A stretch of DNA of 64,000 bases from Fidelibacterota bacterium (GTDB taxonomy: Bacteria > Fidelibacterota > Marinisomatia > Marinisomatales > TCS55): NCBI GenBank assembly GCA_004124385.1, contig SCKN01000002.1, positions 295,958 through 359,957 of the forward strand, read 5' to 3'. The translations under genes and the position numbers were made by a program. How positions within the stretch are numbered: position 1 is the first letter of the stretch; every line of letters begins with the position of its first letter. Positions 7,893 to 17,755 of this stretch are shown here, one piece after another. The notes below the pieces were generated by a model. The model searched no databases, was not told the DNA's origin, and was given only the letters and a program-made list of their open reading frames with translations.

Positions 7893-10838
7893 TTACAGGC
7901 TGTACGTTAAACCAACGCGAATCATTCTCGGGCTCTCCCAGCGGCTGGGATTTTTTAAACGATCTTCGTAAAAGGTCGAGCCTATAACATTCCCCTTAGA
8001 CCATATTTGTCCCGCAGCTGTTTCAATCCAACCATCTTCTCCCGTTGAACCTGTTCCCGGATACACATTATTGACATTTTCTGTATTCAGGGCGTTCAGT
8101 ATAAGAATATAAGCCGATACACCCGTTCCGGCTAAATCAGAGAGATTGATTCTAATATCCAAGTTTGAAGTCCACGGCTTATAACTGGAGTTTATACCAG
8201 CAACAGGCGCGTACCAACCTCGACCAAAAACAGCTGACTGCATCACCGATGGCGTATAAGCTGTGCCACTGCCAAATCGATATAAGGCATTAATACCTAA
8301 ATCAAATAAACCGGCAACTTTACCTGCCTGGTAATCGGCCATAATTGATCCCGTATGCCTCTGATCAAAATCAAGCGGATTAATTGATGTTGGATAATCA
8401 TCACCGATCCAAGCAACATTCCAGTTCGTTTGCGGATCAGAGCCAGTTCCGTTTGCCCACTGTATTGTGTAGTTCATATCAATTAAAACACCGCGCATCC
8501 GGCGCATTTTCAAAGCGGCGGACAGTCCCTTCACCACACCATAGTCACCATTTTCATACTGGGCCCAACTAAATTTTGCTCCATCAACCGTCGATCCTAC
8601 GTGATTGGACATAGAGGTATAGTCACGGACTTCCTTATAATAACCGGTCAAATCAATGGCCGCAAAATTTCCGAATTGCTGTGCAAAACCAATTTCATAT
8701 TGCGTTGTTTTTTCCGGTTTTAAACCTCCATTTGGAGATACGGTGTGATTCCCCTGGCTCAAATTTGCTGCAAAATGAGAATCGGATAAATACAACCTAT
8801 TCAATATGGGATGCTGGACAAATTTACCATACTGCGCATGCAGAACTGTTTTATCTGTCACCGGGAATGTGACACCAACTCGTGGCGAAATATACGTATA
8901 TGAATCCACTGTTTTATACCCTGATGCAACATGATCAATACGACCATTATCCGTAAAAATTTCATCCCAGGTTGCCGGAACCTCTGACCCAAAGTCAAAA
9001 CTGTCATACCGTAAACCGATACTCAATACAAGATCCTCTAACTCTATCTTATCTTGAATATACGCGCCCATAATCACCGGTTCCCCGGGGGCTGTAGTGC
9101 CTGTGCTTGCATCATAACTATCAGCCTCTTTACCTTGTTGATCATATCCAATATTCATTGTATATGCATTCCTGTACAACGTATATAACCAGGTCGGATC
9201 ATTTACATCTTGACCGGACTGGGAAGCCTTGTGATAACCACCGGCAATTTCCATAGGCTGAGCCAAACGATAGTCCCGAATGGTATGTTTCCGGTATTCA
9301 AAACCGGTTTTTATTTCATGACTACCCATTTGATTAAGATAATCAGCTTTTGCTCCAATATAACTGATATTATTTATTCGATATTCATCATAGACACTGC
9401 CAAAATTAGTAAAATACGCAAAATCCTCTACAGCAAGAGGGTTTTGACCCCAATCAATTAATGCTTCATTACCGGCAACGTCCAGGTTGCCATAATCCAT
9501 TATATTGTCTCTATGGCGATTGTCACCATATTCCCGGGCATAGTTATAATAACTGAGGTTGATTTTTGCAAACGATGTTGAGCCTAACCGCAGAGTAAAA
9601 TTGGCATACCCGGATTTAGTCGCAGATTCGTACCAAGGAGTATTTGCAGAGTTCAAAAGTGTATATGTATAAGGATAATCTCCCTGGCTCATTGTCATAC
9701 TTTCACCCAGGTCTCCCCGCGAATTTTTCCTGGTAAACGAACCACCGGCTTTAACTCTGATCGTTCCCATATCAAAAACTATATTCCCGGTCATTACATC
9801 ACGAGTTAGCCCGGCATTTTCTTTGGGGCCGTATAAACGTTTATAATCAGAATAAATTATAGAGGTGGAATCACTCGTGAAGTCGACCAATACTGTAGCT
9901 TCAAGAGGATCAGCTGCGGCGCCTGCAGCAGAATCTCCTTCGGCTCGCTCTATGGATGGATAGTAAGAAACGGATGGACTTGCATCGTCCATGGTGATGC
10001 GTTCAAAACTACCAAAATATCTGATCTTATCTCCTAAAGGACCGCCCACATCAAAGCTCATCAATTGGTAACCATAGCTATGCAGCTCATCTTTGTCAAC
10101 GGTTGCAGCAGCTCCAAGATCTGTTACAAATTCAACACCCATGGAAACTGCTTCACCGCCGGTTCGTGTGGTTGTATTTACCACGCCGCCATTTGAATTT
10201 CCAAATTGCGCATCAAAACCGCCGGATTGGAATGAAATCTGCTCCATAGCGTTCATACTGACCACGCCGGTATTAGAAAGCGTAAAAGGGTTTACAGTAT
10301 AAACACCATCAACATAATATGCCATATCGCCGCTTCGACTGCCGCGAACATAAATTTGACCGCCGCTGCTGACCGCACCCGTTTGCAACGCCACTAGGTT
10401 TTCAATGCCTCGAAGAGCAATATTTTGGATAATATCTTTATCAATTATTCGAGTTGTGTTTGTTGCAGATGTATTAATAATCGGTCTTTCAGCAATAATT
10501 TCAACAGCTTCTCCTTCAAGAGCAGCCACTTCTAGTGAAAAATCCAGATTTGTTGTTAAATTTTCGGAAACATTCACATTTTTCACAGTAACACTTTTAT
10601 ATCCAATATAATCTACACGAACAGAGTGAGTGCCGACAGGAACATCTAATATGAAATATTTACCATTTTCATCAGAAGCGCTACCATAGGCGCTTCCTAC
10701 AATAAAAACGTTCGTACCTCCGAGAGGAGATCCTTCTTCATTCAAAATCGTTCCGGAAACCTTCCCGCTGGATTGAGATAGGAGTATTGTTGGGACAACG
10801 ACAATTGCCATTGTTATTAAAGTGAGTAGCTTTTTCAT
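7893..10838 (-). CDS. TonB-dependent receptor with carboxypeptidase-regulatory-like domain
   Basis: The 981-residue protein begins with a signal peptide (VVVPTILLSQSSG). A CarboxypepD_reg-like domain follows (residues about 25-115: GKVSGTILNEEGSPLGGTN, GKYFILDVPVGTHSVRVDYI), then the plug (about 115-225: IIQNIALRGIENLVALQTG, IYVRGSRSGDMAYYVDGV, NSNGGVVNTTTRTGG), then the barrel, ending in RVGLTYSL. AGAGG lies 7 bases before the ATG, which supports the start. It is the first gene of a three-gene operon with the giant secreted protein and the PorV-like barrel. It differs from SusC in length and has no SusD next door, so I would not name a glycan substrate. Confidence 0.92.
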   Translation of the reverse strand: MKKLLTLITMAIVVVPTILLSQSSGKVSGTILNEEGSPLGGTNVFIVGSAYGSASDENGKYFILDVPVGTHSVRVDYIGYKSVTVKNVNVSENLTTNLDFSLEVAALEGEAVEIIAERPIINTSATNTTRIIDKDIIQNIALRGIENLVALQTGAVSSGGQIYVRGSRSGDMAYYVDGVYTVNPFTLSNTGVVSMNAMEQISFQSGGFDAQFGNSNGGVVNTTTRTGGEAVSMGVEFVTDLGAAATVDKDELHSYGYQLMSFDVGGPLGDKIRYFGSFERITMDDASPSVSYYPSIERAEGDSAAGAAADPLEATVLVDFTSDSTSIIYSDYKRLYGPKENAGLTRDVMTGNIVFDMGTIRVKAGGSFTRKNSRGDLGESMTMSQGDYPYTYTLLNSANTPWYESATKSGYANFTLRLGSTSFAKINLSYYNYAREYGDNRHRDNIMDYGNLDVAGNEALIDWGQNPLAVEDFAYFTNFGSVYDEYRINNISYIGAKADYLNQMGSHEIKTGFEYRKHTIRDYRLAQPMEIAGGYHKASQSGQDVNDPTWLYTLYRNAYTMNIGYDQQGKEADSYDASTGTTAPGEPVIMGAYIQDKIELEDLVLSIGLRYDSFDFGSEVPATWDEIFTDNGRIDHVASGYKTVDSYTYISPRVGVTFPVTDKTVLHAQYGKFVQHPILNRLYLSDSHFAANLSQGNHTVSPNGGLKPEKTTQYEIGFAQQFGNFAAIDLTGYYKEVRDYTSMSNHVGSTVDGAKFSWAQYENGDYGVVKGLSAALKMRRMRGVLIDMNYTIQWANGTGSDPQTNWNVAWIGDDYPTSINPLDFDQRHTGSIMADYQAGKVAGLFDLGINALYRFGSGTAYTPSVMQSAVFGRGWYAPVAGINSSYKPWTSNLDIRINLSDLAGTGVSAYILILNALNTENVNNVYPGTGSTGEDGWIETAAGQIWSKGNVIGSTFYEDRLKNPSRWESPRMIRVGLTYSL

Positions 10839-11086
10839 GAACTAACCTCTTGTTTTTGTTTAATGATTATAAACCAGTTTTTTATTGGCTTATTAATTAT
10901 TGTAGTTATTGATCACAAGTAGCCTAACGTAATCAGTGATTCGTTATCAGCAATTGAAAATAGAAAAAATATTAATATATACCAATTAAATTATTTTTTA
11001 ATTTTTTTATCCGATTTTTTAAACATGTATAACGTTTGGAATATTAAATTTTAGAGGACACATGACACAATGTATTCATTTATTTT

Positions 11087-11515
11087 ATGGTAAAAATATA
11101 TAAAAGAGTTCATTTTTTCTGTTTATTCGCATTTGTTTTTTGCCAAACAGGAATTCCTGCAACCGGTAATGTTGTTAATATTCGCACGGGCGTTGGAATC
11201 GTTGGTGTGGATTTAACTATTATAAATTCAAACATAGGAACGGTTACCGATACAGCCGGTTTCTTCAATTTGGAATGGACAGATCATTATCCAATCAGGA
11301 TTCAAGCATCTCATATTGGTTATGAAATGCGAACTATTGTTGTGTTAAAACCTGGGAATATATGGATTGGGTTAAATCCAGCTGTTTTAAAAGGCAAAGA
11401 AGTCATTGTAGTGGGGGACAGATCCTATAGTGAAAAAGAAGTCTCCAGCGGTGAAGAGAGTATAAATCTAACGGAAGTTAATATATTATTTTTTCCCTAC
11501 CAATCATCGCCATAG
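11087..11515 (+). pseudogene. TonB-dependent receptor, truncated after its N-terminal domain
   Basis: The open frame gives a signal peptide (FFCLFAFVFCQ) and a CarboxypepD_reg-like domain (TGNVVNIRTGVGIVGVDLTI, DTAGFFNLEW, IQASHIGYEMRTIVVL). It then shows the start of the linker found before TonB plugs (GKEVIVVGDRSYSEKEV). At about codon 129 (near 11473) the receptor ends abruptly. The frame runs into the 3' end of the oppositely oriented beta-helix gene, giving a meaningless tail and a 19-base overlap. The break coincides exactly with the homology edge shared with the relic at 2659. I conclude that a receptor gene was cut when the beta-helix segment arrived. The promoter side seems intact, so a short periplasmic product could still be made. 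Confidence 0.75.
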
Positions 11516-12966
11516 GGCCCGCCATAGATACCCATGTCATTGCGTGAGCCGTTTGAATTATTATATATGCTATCGGTATTGCCTGCATTTATACATGGAG
11601 AATCCGACTGAAGGTGAAAATTCCCATTTGATGGGTTTTCAAAAAAAGGATCTGTGTTAATATTTCCCGTACCGGACTGCACTCTAAATTCATCGCTGTC
11701 AGTATAGGTGGCAGATCGAGGATACAGTCTGTAATCTATTTCACCGCCGTTTTTCCACACAACTGTGTTTAATATAGATACATTTCCAAAATTAACAATA
11801 GCTCCGCTATAAGTTGAGCTAAATGTTCTATTTCCAAAAAATACACAATTCATAATATCCGCTCTGCTTGTATTGCCAACTATAAATCCACCGCCACCGC
11901 CGCTTTTATTTTTCTCAAACAAACAATTGGTAACCTCAATAACTGCTTTACTATTGATAGCAGCACCAAAACCTTGCGTGTTGTTTCGTTTAAACTTGGT
12001 ATTGCGCATCACCAACACACCCCCTTCCTGGTGTAATCCGGCGCCGCTATAGGTTGCGCCCACATACGCTGAATATATATTATTATTATCAATCGTACAG
12101 TTTAAAATTTCATTGTTTCCATCTGTTAAAATGCCGCCGCCTTCCCGCTGGGAATGATTACGGGTAATTCGGCAGGAAATTAATTTCGCATCTTCCTTCA
12201 AATATATTCCTCCACCCATTCCGTTTGGGTAAATCTGTATATTTGCAGTTTCATTGATTACAGCTCTATTTCTCCTGATAATACAATTTTTTATTACTGC
12301 AGTTCCTTCAGCAAAAATGCCACCGCCAGAAAGAGCGTAACCACCAATAATCGTAAGACCTTCCAATGTGCCGCGATTCATTTTTACCACAGAACCCAGC
12401 CCAACATCTGCTCCGAACAAGGTTATTTCCGGAATCGTTATTGCGCGAATAACCGCATCTTTATCCATGAATTCAAAATGCCCTTGATAAAGGCCCGGAT
12501 ATATTTTTACTGTATCTCCGTCATCAATGAATTTTGAATCAAACGCATTTTGTGGATTTTCATAATCGTTTGGCACTCGAAGCGCTTGCACATTTGGAAC
12601 AATAAGTGGTTCTGAATGGGCAACTATAAACTGATCATCTTTATCTACAATCTGCACGCGATATTGAAATGTAGCATCATCGTCTATAGTGTCTGTATAA
12701 ACTGTGGATAGCGAATCTAAAATTCGAGCACGCTCTTCCCAGACCGTACTATCTCCAATAGTAATTGAACGTTCCACGAGAAATTCTTTAAAGTTTTTAA
12801 TCGTTATATTTGACCATTCAATTGTCACCGCTGTTGGATGGTAAATTTTTTCACCGTTATAGTCTTGGGTGACTTCAAAAACATCACCCTCTGTTGGTTT
12901 GGTGGCAAAGGGAGATTCGCAGGAAAGAAAAATAATGAATAAAAATAATAGTGAAAAATGTTTCAT
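11497..12966 (-). CDS. right-handed beta-helix surface lipoprotein
   Basis: The 489 residues start with a lipoprotein signal (LLFLFIIFLSC, lipid Cys at residue 16). A fibronectin-III-like domain follows (about 25-125: AVTIEWSNITIKNFKEFLVE). The remainder is a parallel beta-helix of the pectate-lyase/DUF1565 type, recognisable by repeating GGGI, NC.I..N and GGG patterns (IGGYALSGGGIFAEGTAVIK, NCIIRRNRAV, MGGGIYLKEDAKLISCRITR). No lyase active site stands out, so it may bind glycan or act as an adhesin. It follows the TonB receptor at 12970 by 3 bases and is probably co-transcribed. A deleted second copy lies at 2659-2958. Confidence 0.82.
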   Translation of the reverse strand: MKHFSLLFLFIIFLSCESPFATKPTEGDVFEVTQDYNGEKIYHPTAVTIEWSNITIKNFKEFLVERSITIGDSTVWEERARILDSLSTVYTDTIDDDATFQYRVQIVDKDDQFIVAHSEPLIVPNVQALRVPNDYENPQNAFDSKFIDDGDTVKIYPGLYQGHFEFMDKDAVIRAITIPEITLFGADVGLGSVVKMNRGTLEGLTIIGGYALSGGGIFAEGTAVIKNCIIRRNRAVINETANIQIYPNGMGGGIYLKEDAKLISCRITRNHSQREGGGILTDGNNEILNCTIDNNNIYSAYVGATYSGAGLHQEGGVLVMRNTKFKRNNTQGFGAAINSKAVIEVTNCLFEKNKSGGGGGFIVGNTSRADIMNCVFFGNRTFSSTYSGAIVNFGNVSILNTVVWKNGGEIDYRLYPRSATYTDSDEFRVQSGTGNINTDPFFENPSNGNFHLQSDSPCINAGNTDSIYNNSNGSRNDMGIYGGPYGDDW

Positions 12967-12969
12967 TTT

Positions 12970-15162
12970 CTATAAACTGATTTTAAACGTGATGATTTCC
13001 CTATAACGCTCAAAATAATTAAACCCTTCACGGATGCTTTCTTCAAGTGTCATATCCAATTCTTCTTTAGACATCATGTTCCGCAGGGTATATGATAAAC
13101 TGCAGTTTACCTTCCATATTTTTTTCTGCAAGGTTATGTTTAAGTTGGCATTTTCGCGGGGCTTACGCACGCCATCGCCAAAGCCGGCAATATAATAATA
13201 TTGTTCTCCCTCATTCACATGATCATAACTCATTGTGAGCCAACCCAGGTTTAATTCAGCAGTAGATACAAAACGATATTCCGGCTTATTGGGAAAGACC
13301 AAAATATTGCTGATGCTCAACCAAGTGCCAGCACTGCTAACAGAAAACTTGCCATCAAACATAGCCATTTTTAAAGCGGCTTCAAACCCACGAATATCCG
13401 CTGTCATATCGTTAAACGGTATAGGTGGACCTTTTTCAACCGGACGATACGCAATCTTATTTGTGAAATCATTAATAAAAACACCAAGAATGAGGTTCAT
13501 TTCTGAAATGGGCAATTCAGTTTGAATATCCATAAATGTCATATCCATATTCAATTCCGTGGTAGACAAGTATTCGCGGGTAAGAACTGTATCCATGGCA
13601 CTATCAAAGACGGCATGGGCAAAACGAAAACGGTCGCTCAATGTTGGTAATCGAGAATTGTTTCCTTGATTCACAAACAATGAATATCGCAGTTTATTGG
13701 TTTGACCATCTACATGTACCCCTAATCGCTTACTGGTAACCAAAGCAGAAAATTCACTCTTGATTGTTTCCACTGGGAGATTTCCCATGGTATAATAATT
13801 ATATGTTTCATTGAGAGTTGTTTTAATATTATTAAACCGATAACCAAACTCCCAATTAATATGGTCTATAATGGGACTATCGCTTACAATAGCCCAGCGA
13901 GAAACAAGAGCGAATGCATTGGTTTTTCTAGACATATCCGCGACATGTCTTTCTATAGCGATTTCATCCACATTAAAGTATTTACGATCACCGTTAAAAA
14001 ACTGTTCTTCAGATTCAATTTGAATTGTATTTTTTATTTCACGGATCGAAAACCCTTTTGAAGCTTGTAGCATAAGAGAGCCATCATCTAGCAATTCCTT
14101 CACGCTCGTAAAATAATTCTGATCCAATTGCCATGCCCGCTGCCCTACCATAAATGTCCAATCATGCGTATTCAAAATTGAGCCTGAATATTTTCCACTG
14201 ACCACTTCCAGACCATCGTCTGATGTTACGCTCCCAGATTCGAATTCCAATGTTTTGCTTAAATCATACCAGCTTATATCAAACCTTCCAGGCGAAAAAC
14301 TCAATCCTGCAAACGCATTATTAAAAATGGACGTTGTAACAGTCCGTCCGCCGAAAGCACGTTTTTTTCCTGTGAAACGACCGCCGATTCCCACTGGCCC
14401 AAACACTCCAGTAGCGCCGTATGAAAGATCCATATCATCTGCATATGTTTGACCCAGTCCTTCCATAAAATAAATAGAATTATTCACAGCTTTACGACTT
14501 TCGATGTTAACAACTCCCCCAATAGCGTCGCTGCCAAACAATGATGAGGCGCCCCCTTTTACCACTTGAATCTGTTCTATAGAATTCAAATCAATGAATG
14601 ACAAATCGGCGACTCCAGTGTTGGAATCGTTAATACGTACGCCATCTAAAAACACAGCCACATCTGTAGCGTTGCTACCGCGAATGCTAATAGTCTGTTT
14701 TCCGCTATTAGCATATGTCAGCTGCAAGCTGGAAACACGACGTAAGGCACTGCCAATATCCCGGGCGCCTTGGAGTTCAATAGCTTTAATATCAATTCTA
14801 TCCACAGCTGAAGCAACATCTAATTCTACTTTTCGCCTTACACCCATAACATCAATTTCCTGGCCAACGATTATAGCAGCTATTAGCTTAATGAGTAAAA
14901 AACTGTCGCTTTTGACGGTTACAGTTAAAGGGTCATAACCAATATGTGAAATAAATAGTGTAAATGGGAACTGTTGTTTTGTAGAAAAAGTAAAATTGCC
15001 TTCTATATCTGAAGCGGCACCTTCGTCGCTACCTGTAATAATAACATTTACACCGGCAATCGGTGAACCGTCTTTTTGGTCAACAGTTTTACCTGATATT
15101 TCATGAACCTGTGCTATCGTCCAGGAAAATGAAATGAATAAGATGGAAATGAATTTGAACAT
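12970..15162 (-). CDS. TonB-dependent receptor (BtuB/CirA-like) with carboxypeptidase-regulatory-like domain
   Basis: Residues about 1-20 form the signal peptide (FKFISILFISFSWTIAQ). Residues 20-105 are the CarboxypepD_reg-like domain (EISGKTVDQKDGSPIAGVNV), and 105-225 the plug (DIGSALRRVSSLQL, QTISIRGSNATDVAVFLDGV, VKGGASSLFGSDAIGGVVNI). The rest is a barrel closing with REIITFKISL. The plug wording resembles BtuB/vitamin-type receptors more than SusC. I chose the ATG at 15162; a TTG at 15177 would add five residues before the hydrophobic signal, and neither has a clear Shine-Dalgarno. It sits 3 bases upstream of the beta-helix lipoprotein, which probably works with it at the surface. Confidence 0.9.
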   Translation of the reverse strand: MFKFISILFISFSWTIAQVHEISGKTVDQKDGSPIAGVNVIITGSDEGAASDIEGNFTFSTKQQFPFTLFISHIGYDPLTVTVKSDSFLLIKLIAAIIVGQEIDVMGVRRKVELDVASAVDRIDIKAIELQGARDIGSALRRVSSLQLTYANSGKQTISIRGSNATDVAVFLDGVRINDSNTGVADLSFIDLNSIEQIQVVKGGASSLFGSDAIGGVVNIESRKAVNNSIYFMEGLGQTYADDMDLSYGATGVFGPVGIGGRFTGKKRAFGGRTVTTSIFNNAFAGLSFSPGRFDISWYDLSKTLEFESGSVTSDDGLEVVSGKYSGSILNTHDWTFMVGQRAWQLDQNYFTSVKELLDDGSLMLQASKGFSIREIKNTIQIESEEQFFNGDRKYFNVDEIAIERHVADMSRKTNAFALVSRWAIVSDSPIIDHINWEFGYRFNNIKTTLNETYNYYTMGNLPVETIKSEFSALVTSKRLGVHVDGQTNKLRYSLFVNQGNNSRLPTLSDRFRFAHAVFDSAMDTVLTREYLSTTELNMDMTFMDIQTELPISEMNLILGVFINDFTNKIAYRPVEKGPPIPFNDMTADIRGFEAALKMAMFDGKFSVSSAGTWLSISNILVFPNKPEYRFVSTAELNLGWLTMSYDHVNEGEQYYYIAGFGDGVRKPRENANLNITLQKKIWKVNCSLSYTLRNMMSKEELDMTLEESIREGFNYFERYREIITFKISL

Positions 15163-15249
15163 AATATGATTAAACAATAGAGCGGAAATTAATGTTTTTT
15201 ATAGGAGAGTCTATTCTATATTTACTATTTAAGTATTTTTTTAATGGTT

Positions 15250-16035
15250 CTAAATAAATTCATCTCGTAACCATCCTGTATAATTGTCCATCAATTCCCT
15301 GGTGATTCGTCCCACGGTTCCATCACCAATGGTGTTTTTATCCACCTTAAGAATAGGGACAACCCCCGAACCACTGTTTGTGAGCAACAGTTCATCAATA
15401 CCGGCCACATCGCTTATTTTCAATTTACCATAATGTACTGTAATCGGGGATTTATCTATAATCATTTGTCTTGTTGTACCGGGCAAAACATCCTTTTTTC
15501 TAGTGGTTAGTTTTCCTGTTTTTACCCAAAAAACATTACTTTTGCTCCCTTCAAACACATTTCCATCTTTATCACACAATATTGCATCAAAACAATTTGC
15601 CACTGTTGCTTTTTTGGCGGCTGATAAACATGTATGATAATTGGTTGTTTTAACTTCCGGCATATTACGTTGCGCTTCAACGGTTATTGCGGAAACTCCT
15701 TTATAAATTATAGGGTCCAAATTTAAATGAGACGTATAAACTATAAGTTTATCAGGGACTGCTAAAATACGAATACGCTGGTTTGGGGCCGGGAAATTAT
15801 CGATAACCTTTTCTAGCATCTCAGTTATTTCTATGAATGAATACTGAATTTTTAACCCAATTTTTAGTGCTGAAGAAAATAAACGGTTTAAATGAGGTCT
15901 AAGAAAAATAAGCTTAAAATCCATTGTGCGCATTGTTTCATATAACCCCGCTTCAAATGCAAACCCATCAGACCCAACCTGTAATTCGTCTTGAGTCATT
16001 TTTGTCCATACATTATTTATAAGTACATCTATCAT
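15250..16035 (-). CDS. pabC: class IV aminotransferase, probably aminodeoxychorismate lyase
   Basis: This 261-residue fold-type IV PLP protein shows the key motif VKTTNY, whose Lys is the family Schiff-base residue, with a FEGSKSNVFWV signature downstream and LTNSGSGVVPI near the end. Family members include D-amino-acid and branched-chain aminotransferases and 4-amino-4-deoxychorismate lyase. The context decides: its ATG overlaps the stop of pabB by 4 bases in a pabA-pabB-pabC operon. It would therefore convert aminodeoxychorismate to p-aminobenzoate and pyruvate for folate synthesis in the cytoplasm. Substrate assignment from sequence alone would be uncertain. Confidence 0.85.
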   Translation of the reverse strand: MIDVLINNVWTKMTQDELQVGSDGFAFEAGLYETMRTMDFKLIFLRPHLNRLFSSALKIGLKIQYSFIEITEMLEKVIDNFPAPNQRIRILAVPDKLIVYTSHLNLDPIIYKGVSAITVEAQRNMPEVKTTNYHTCLSAAKKATVANCFDAILCDKDGNVFEGSKSNVFWVKTGKLTTRKKDVLPGTTRQMIIDKSPITVHYGKLKISDVAGIDELLLTNSGSGVVPILKVDKNTIGDGTVGRITRELMDNYTGWLRDEFI

Positions 16036-17138
16036 CTTTGAAAAGACGCTGCCTTCGCCAGTGTTTCATTATACTCATTTTCAACGTTTGACCCAATAGT
16101 AATGCCGCCGCCCACACCTAAGGTGAGCTCATTTCCAATTTGTGTTATGGTGCGAATGGCAATATTAAAATGCAATGTGCCATTTGGTAAAATATATCCT
16201 ATGGTTCCGGTATAAACACTTCGGGGAGTTGTTTCAATCTCGGAAATTATTTCACAAGCTCGCTTTTTAGGACAGCCCGATATAGAACCACCGGGACTCA
16301 TAGACAAAAGAGCTTCAATGGGATGAATTTCATCTTTTAGTTTACCTTGAACAAGGCCGTACGTATGAAAGACTTTTTCCAATCGTTGGATAGATTTTGA
16401 TTCTAGGACACGAACAGACCCCGCTTGGCACACTTTTCCCAAATCATTACGTAACAGGTCAATAATCATATACAATTCCGCCTGTTCTTTTTCGTTCGTC
16501 AACAATCTGTTTAAATTTAGTTCGTCTTCTTTTGGTGAACTTCCCCGAGGAATAGTCCCTTTGATGGGTTTTGTAGAAATGATACCGTTTTCAATGGTAA
16601 TAAACTGCTCCGGGGAAAGAGAATGTATTGCCCAATCGTCATTCTTTATAAATACAGAATAACCGACTTCATTTTTTTGACGCAAAGCATCAAAAAGAGA
16701 GATTGGATCAACATTGGCCCGGGCTACCAAAGGATGGGTATAATTTAACTGGTAAATATCTCCAGATCTTATATGCCGGATGATTCGATTAAAATTAAAT
16801 TTATACTCATCTGTTGAAATTTGGGGTTTAAACGACGTCCATTTTATGTCATTATTTCCAGATGTAATTTGATGGTGTTTTTCGTATGAATCGTAAGCCC
16901 GGAAATGTACAGCTGGCATTTGCTTTGATTTTTTAACAGATACACCTAATAGATTTACGCCATATTCATAAGAAATATATCCAGCAATAAATTTCCCCTC
17001 ATAGTTCTTCACAAATTCCACTAACTTTTTCGGAGAATTCTCCAACGATAAAGAAATAATATCAAGGGGATTTGATGCTGAAATATCCAGCCAATCTGAA
17101 TGGGCATTCCCTTGAAAAACGAAGTCTTTATTAGACAT
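16032..17138 (-). CDS. pabB: aminodeoxychorismate synthase component I
   Basis: The 368-residue chorismate-binding protein carries PIKGTIPRG; the Lys here is the PabB-type residue, where anthranilate synthase TrpE has Ala in the same motif. It also has IDLLRNDLGKVC and SPGGSISGCPKKRACEIISE followed by YTGTIGYI, the canonical catalytic block. It is shorter than E. coli PabB (about 450) because the N-terminal domain is reduced, as in many bacterial PabB proteins. It overlaps pabA by 8 bases and pabC by 4 bases, so translation is probably coupled. The reaction is chorismate plus ammonia to 4-amino-4-deoxychorismate. Confidence 0.93.
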   Translation of the reverse strand: MSNKDFVFQGNAHSDWLDISASNPLDIISLSLENSPKKLVEFVKNYEGKFIAGYISYEYGVNLLGVSVKKSKQMPAVHFRAYDSYEKHHQITSGNNDIKWTSFKPQISTDEYKFNFNRIIRHIRSGDIYQLNYTHPLVARANVDPISLFDALRQKNEVGYSVFIKNDDWAIHSLSPEQFITIENGIISTKPIKGTIPRGSSPKEDELNLNRLLTNEKEQAELYMIIDLLRNDLGKVCQAGSVRVLESKSIQRLEKVFHTYGLVQGKLKDEIHPIEALLSMSPGGSISGCPKKRACEIISEIETTPRSVYTGTIGYILPNGTLHFNIAIRTITQIGNELTLGVGGGITIGSNVENEYNETLAKAASFQR

Positions 17139-17688
17139 TTAGAAAATTCTCCAATATATGATATCCCATAGGCGTTAAAAACGATTCCGGGTGAAACTGT
17201 ATTCCGAACACCGGTTTTTTAATATGTTCAATTGCCATGATTTCACCATCGTTAGTCCAAGCTGTTCCGGTAAAGCCCTTTGGTACAGCATTTAAAGATA
17301 ATGAGTGATATCTTGCCCCCTGAAATGGAGATGGAATTCCCTTGAATAAACTATCTTGATTATGATGAATTAACGATGTCTTTCCATGGACAATTCTTTT
17401 AGACTGAACCACTTTAGCTCCAAAAACTTCCCCAATGCATTGATGTCCCAAGCAAACACCGAGCATGGGAATATTCGTCCACAAGTTTTTGATAATTTGA
17501 TTGGAAAATCCAGCATCTTTCGGCGTTCCTGGACCAGGCGAAATAATTATTTTATCGGGATTGAGTTCGCTGACATTTATAAGGGTCAATTTATCATTTG
17601 CTTTGACATTTACACGGTCGCCAAGTGTTTCAATAGCTTGCACCAAATTCCAAGTAAACGAATCGTAATTATCGATGATAAGAATCAT
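17131..17688 (-). CDS. pabA: aminodeoxychorismate/anthranilate synthase glutamine amidotransferase
   Basis: The protein has 185 residues, the normal length for PabA/TrpG. The triad elements are visible: nucleophile Cys in GVCLGHQCIG and His and Glu in FGIQFHPES, plus the N-terminal DNYDSFTWNLVQ and the oxyanion region SPGPGTPKDAG. It supplies ammonia from glutamine to PabB. Being first in the pabABC operon, it is named pabA, but in genomes with one copy the same subunit also serves TrpE; no trp gene is in the window. Confidence 0.93.
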   Translation of the reverse strand: MILIIDNYDSFTWNLVQAIETLGDRVNVKANDKLTLINVSELNPDKIIISPGPGTPKDAGFSNQIIKNLWTNIPMLGVCLGHQCIGEVFGAKVVQSKRIVHGKTSLIHHNQDSLFKGIPSPFQGARYHSLSLNAVPKGFTGTAWTNDGEIMAIEHIKKPVFGIQFHPESFLTPMGYHILENFLNV

Positions 17689-17755
17689 GGATAAACCTAA
17701 AAGAAGTTTGATGAAACAAGGAAATAGAAAAAATTATTTAATATTGTTTACTGAA

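Noticed and set aside
10866..10871. TATAAT on the minus strand upstream of the TonB receptor operon as a -10 box
   Set aside because: There is no convincing -35 or Bacteroidota-type TTTG box at 17-19 bases, the leader would be very short, and AT-rich sequence gives such hexamers by chance.
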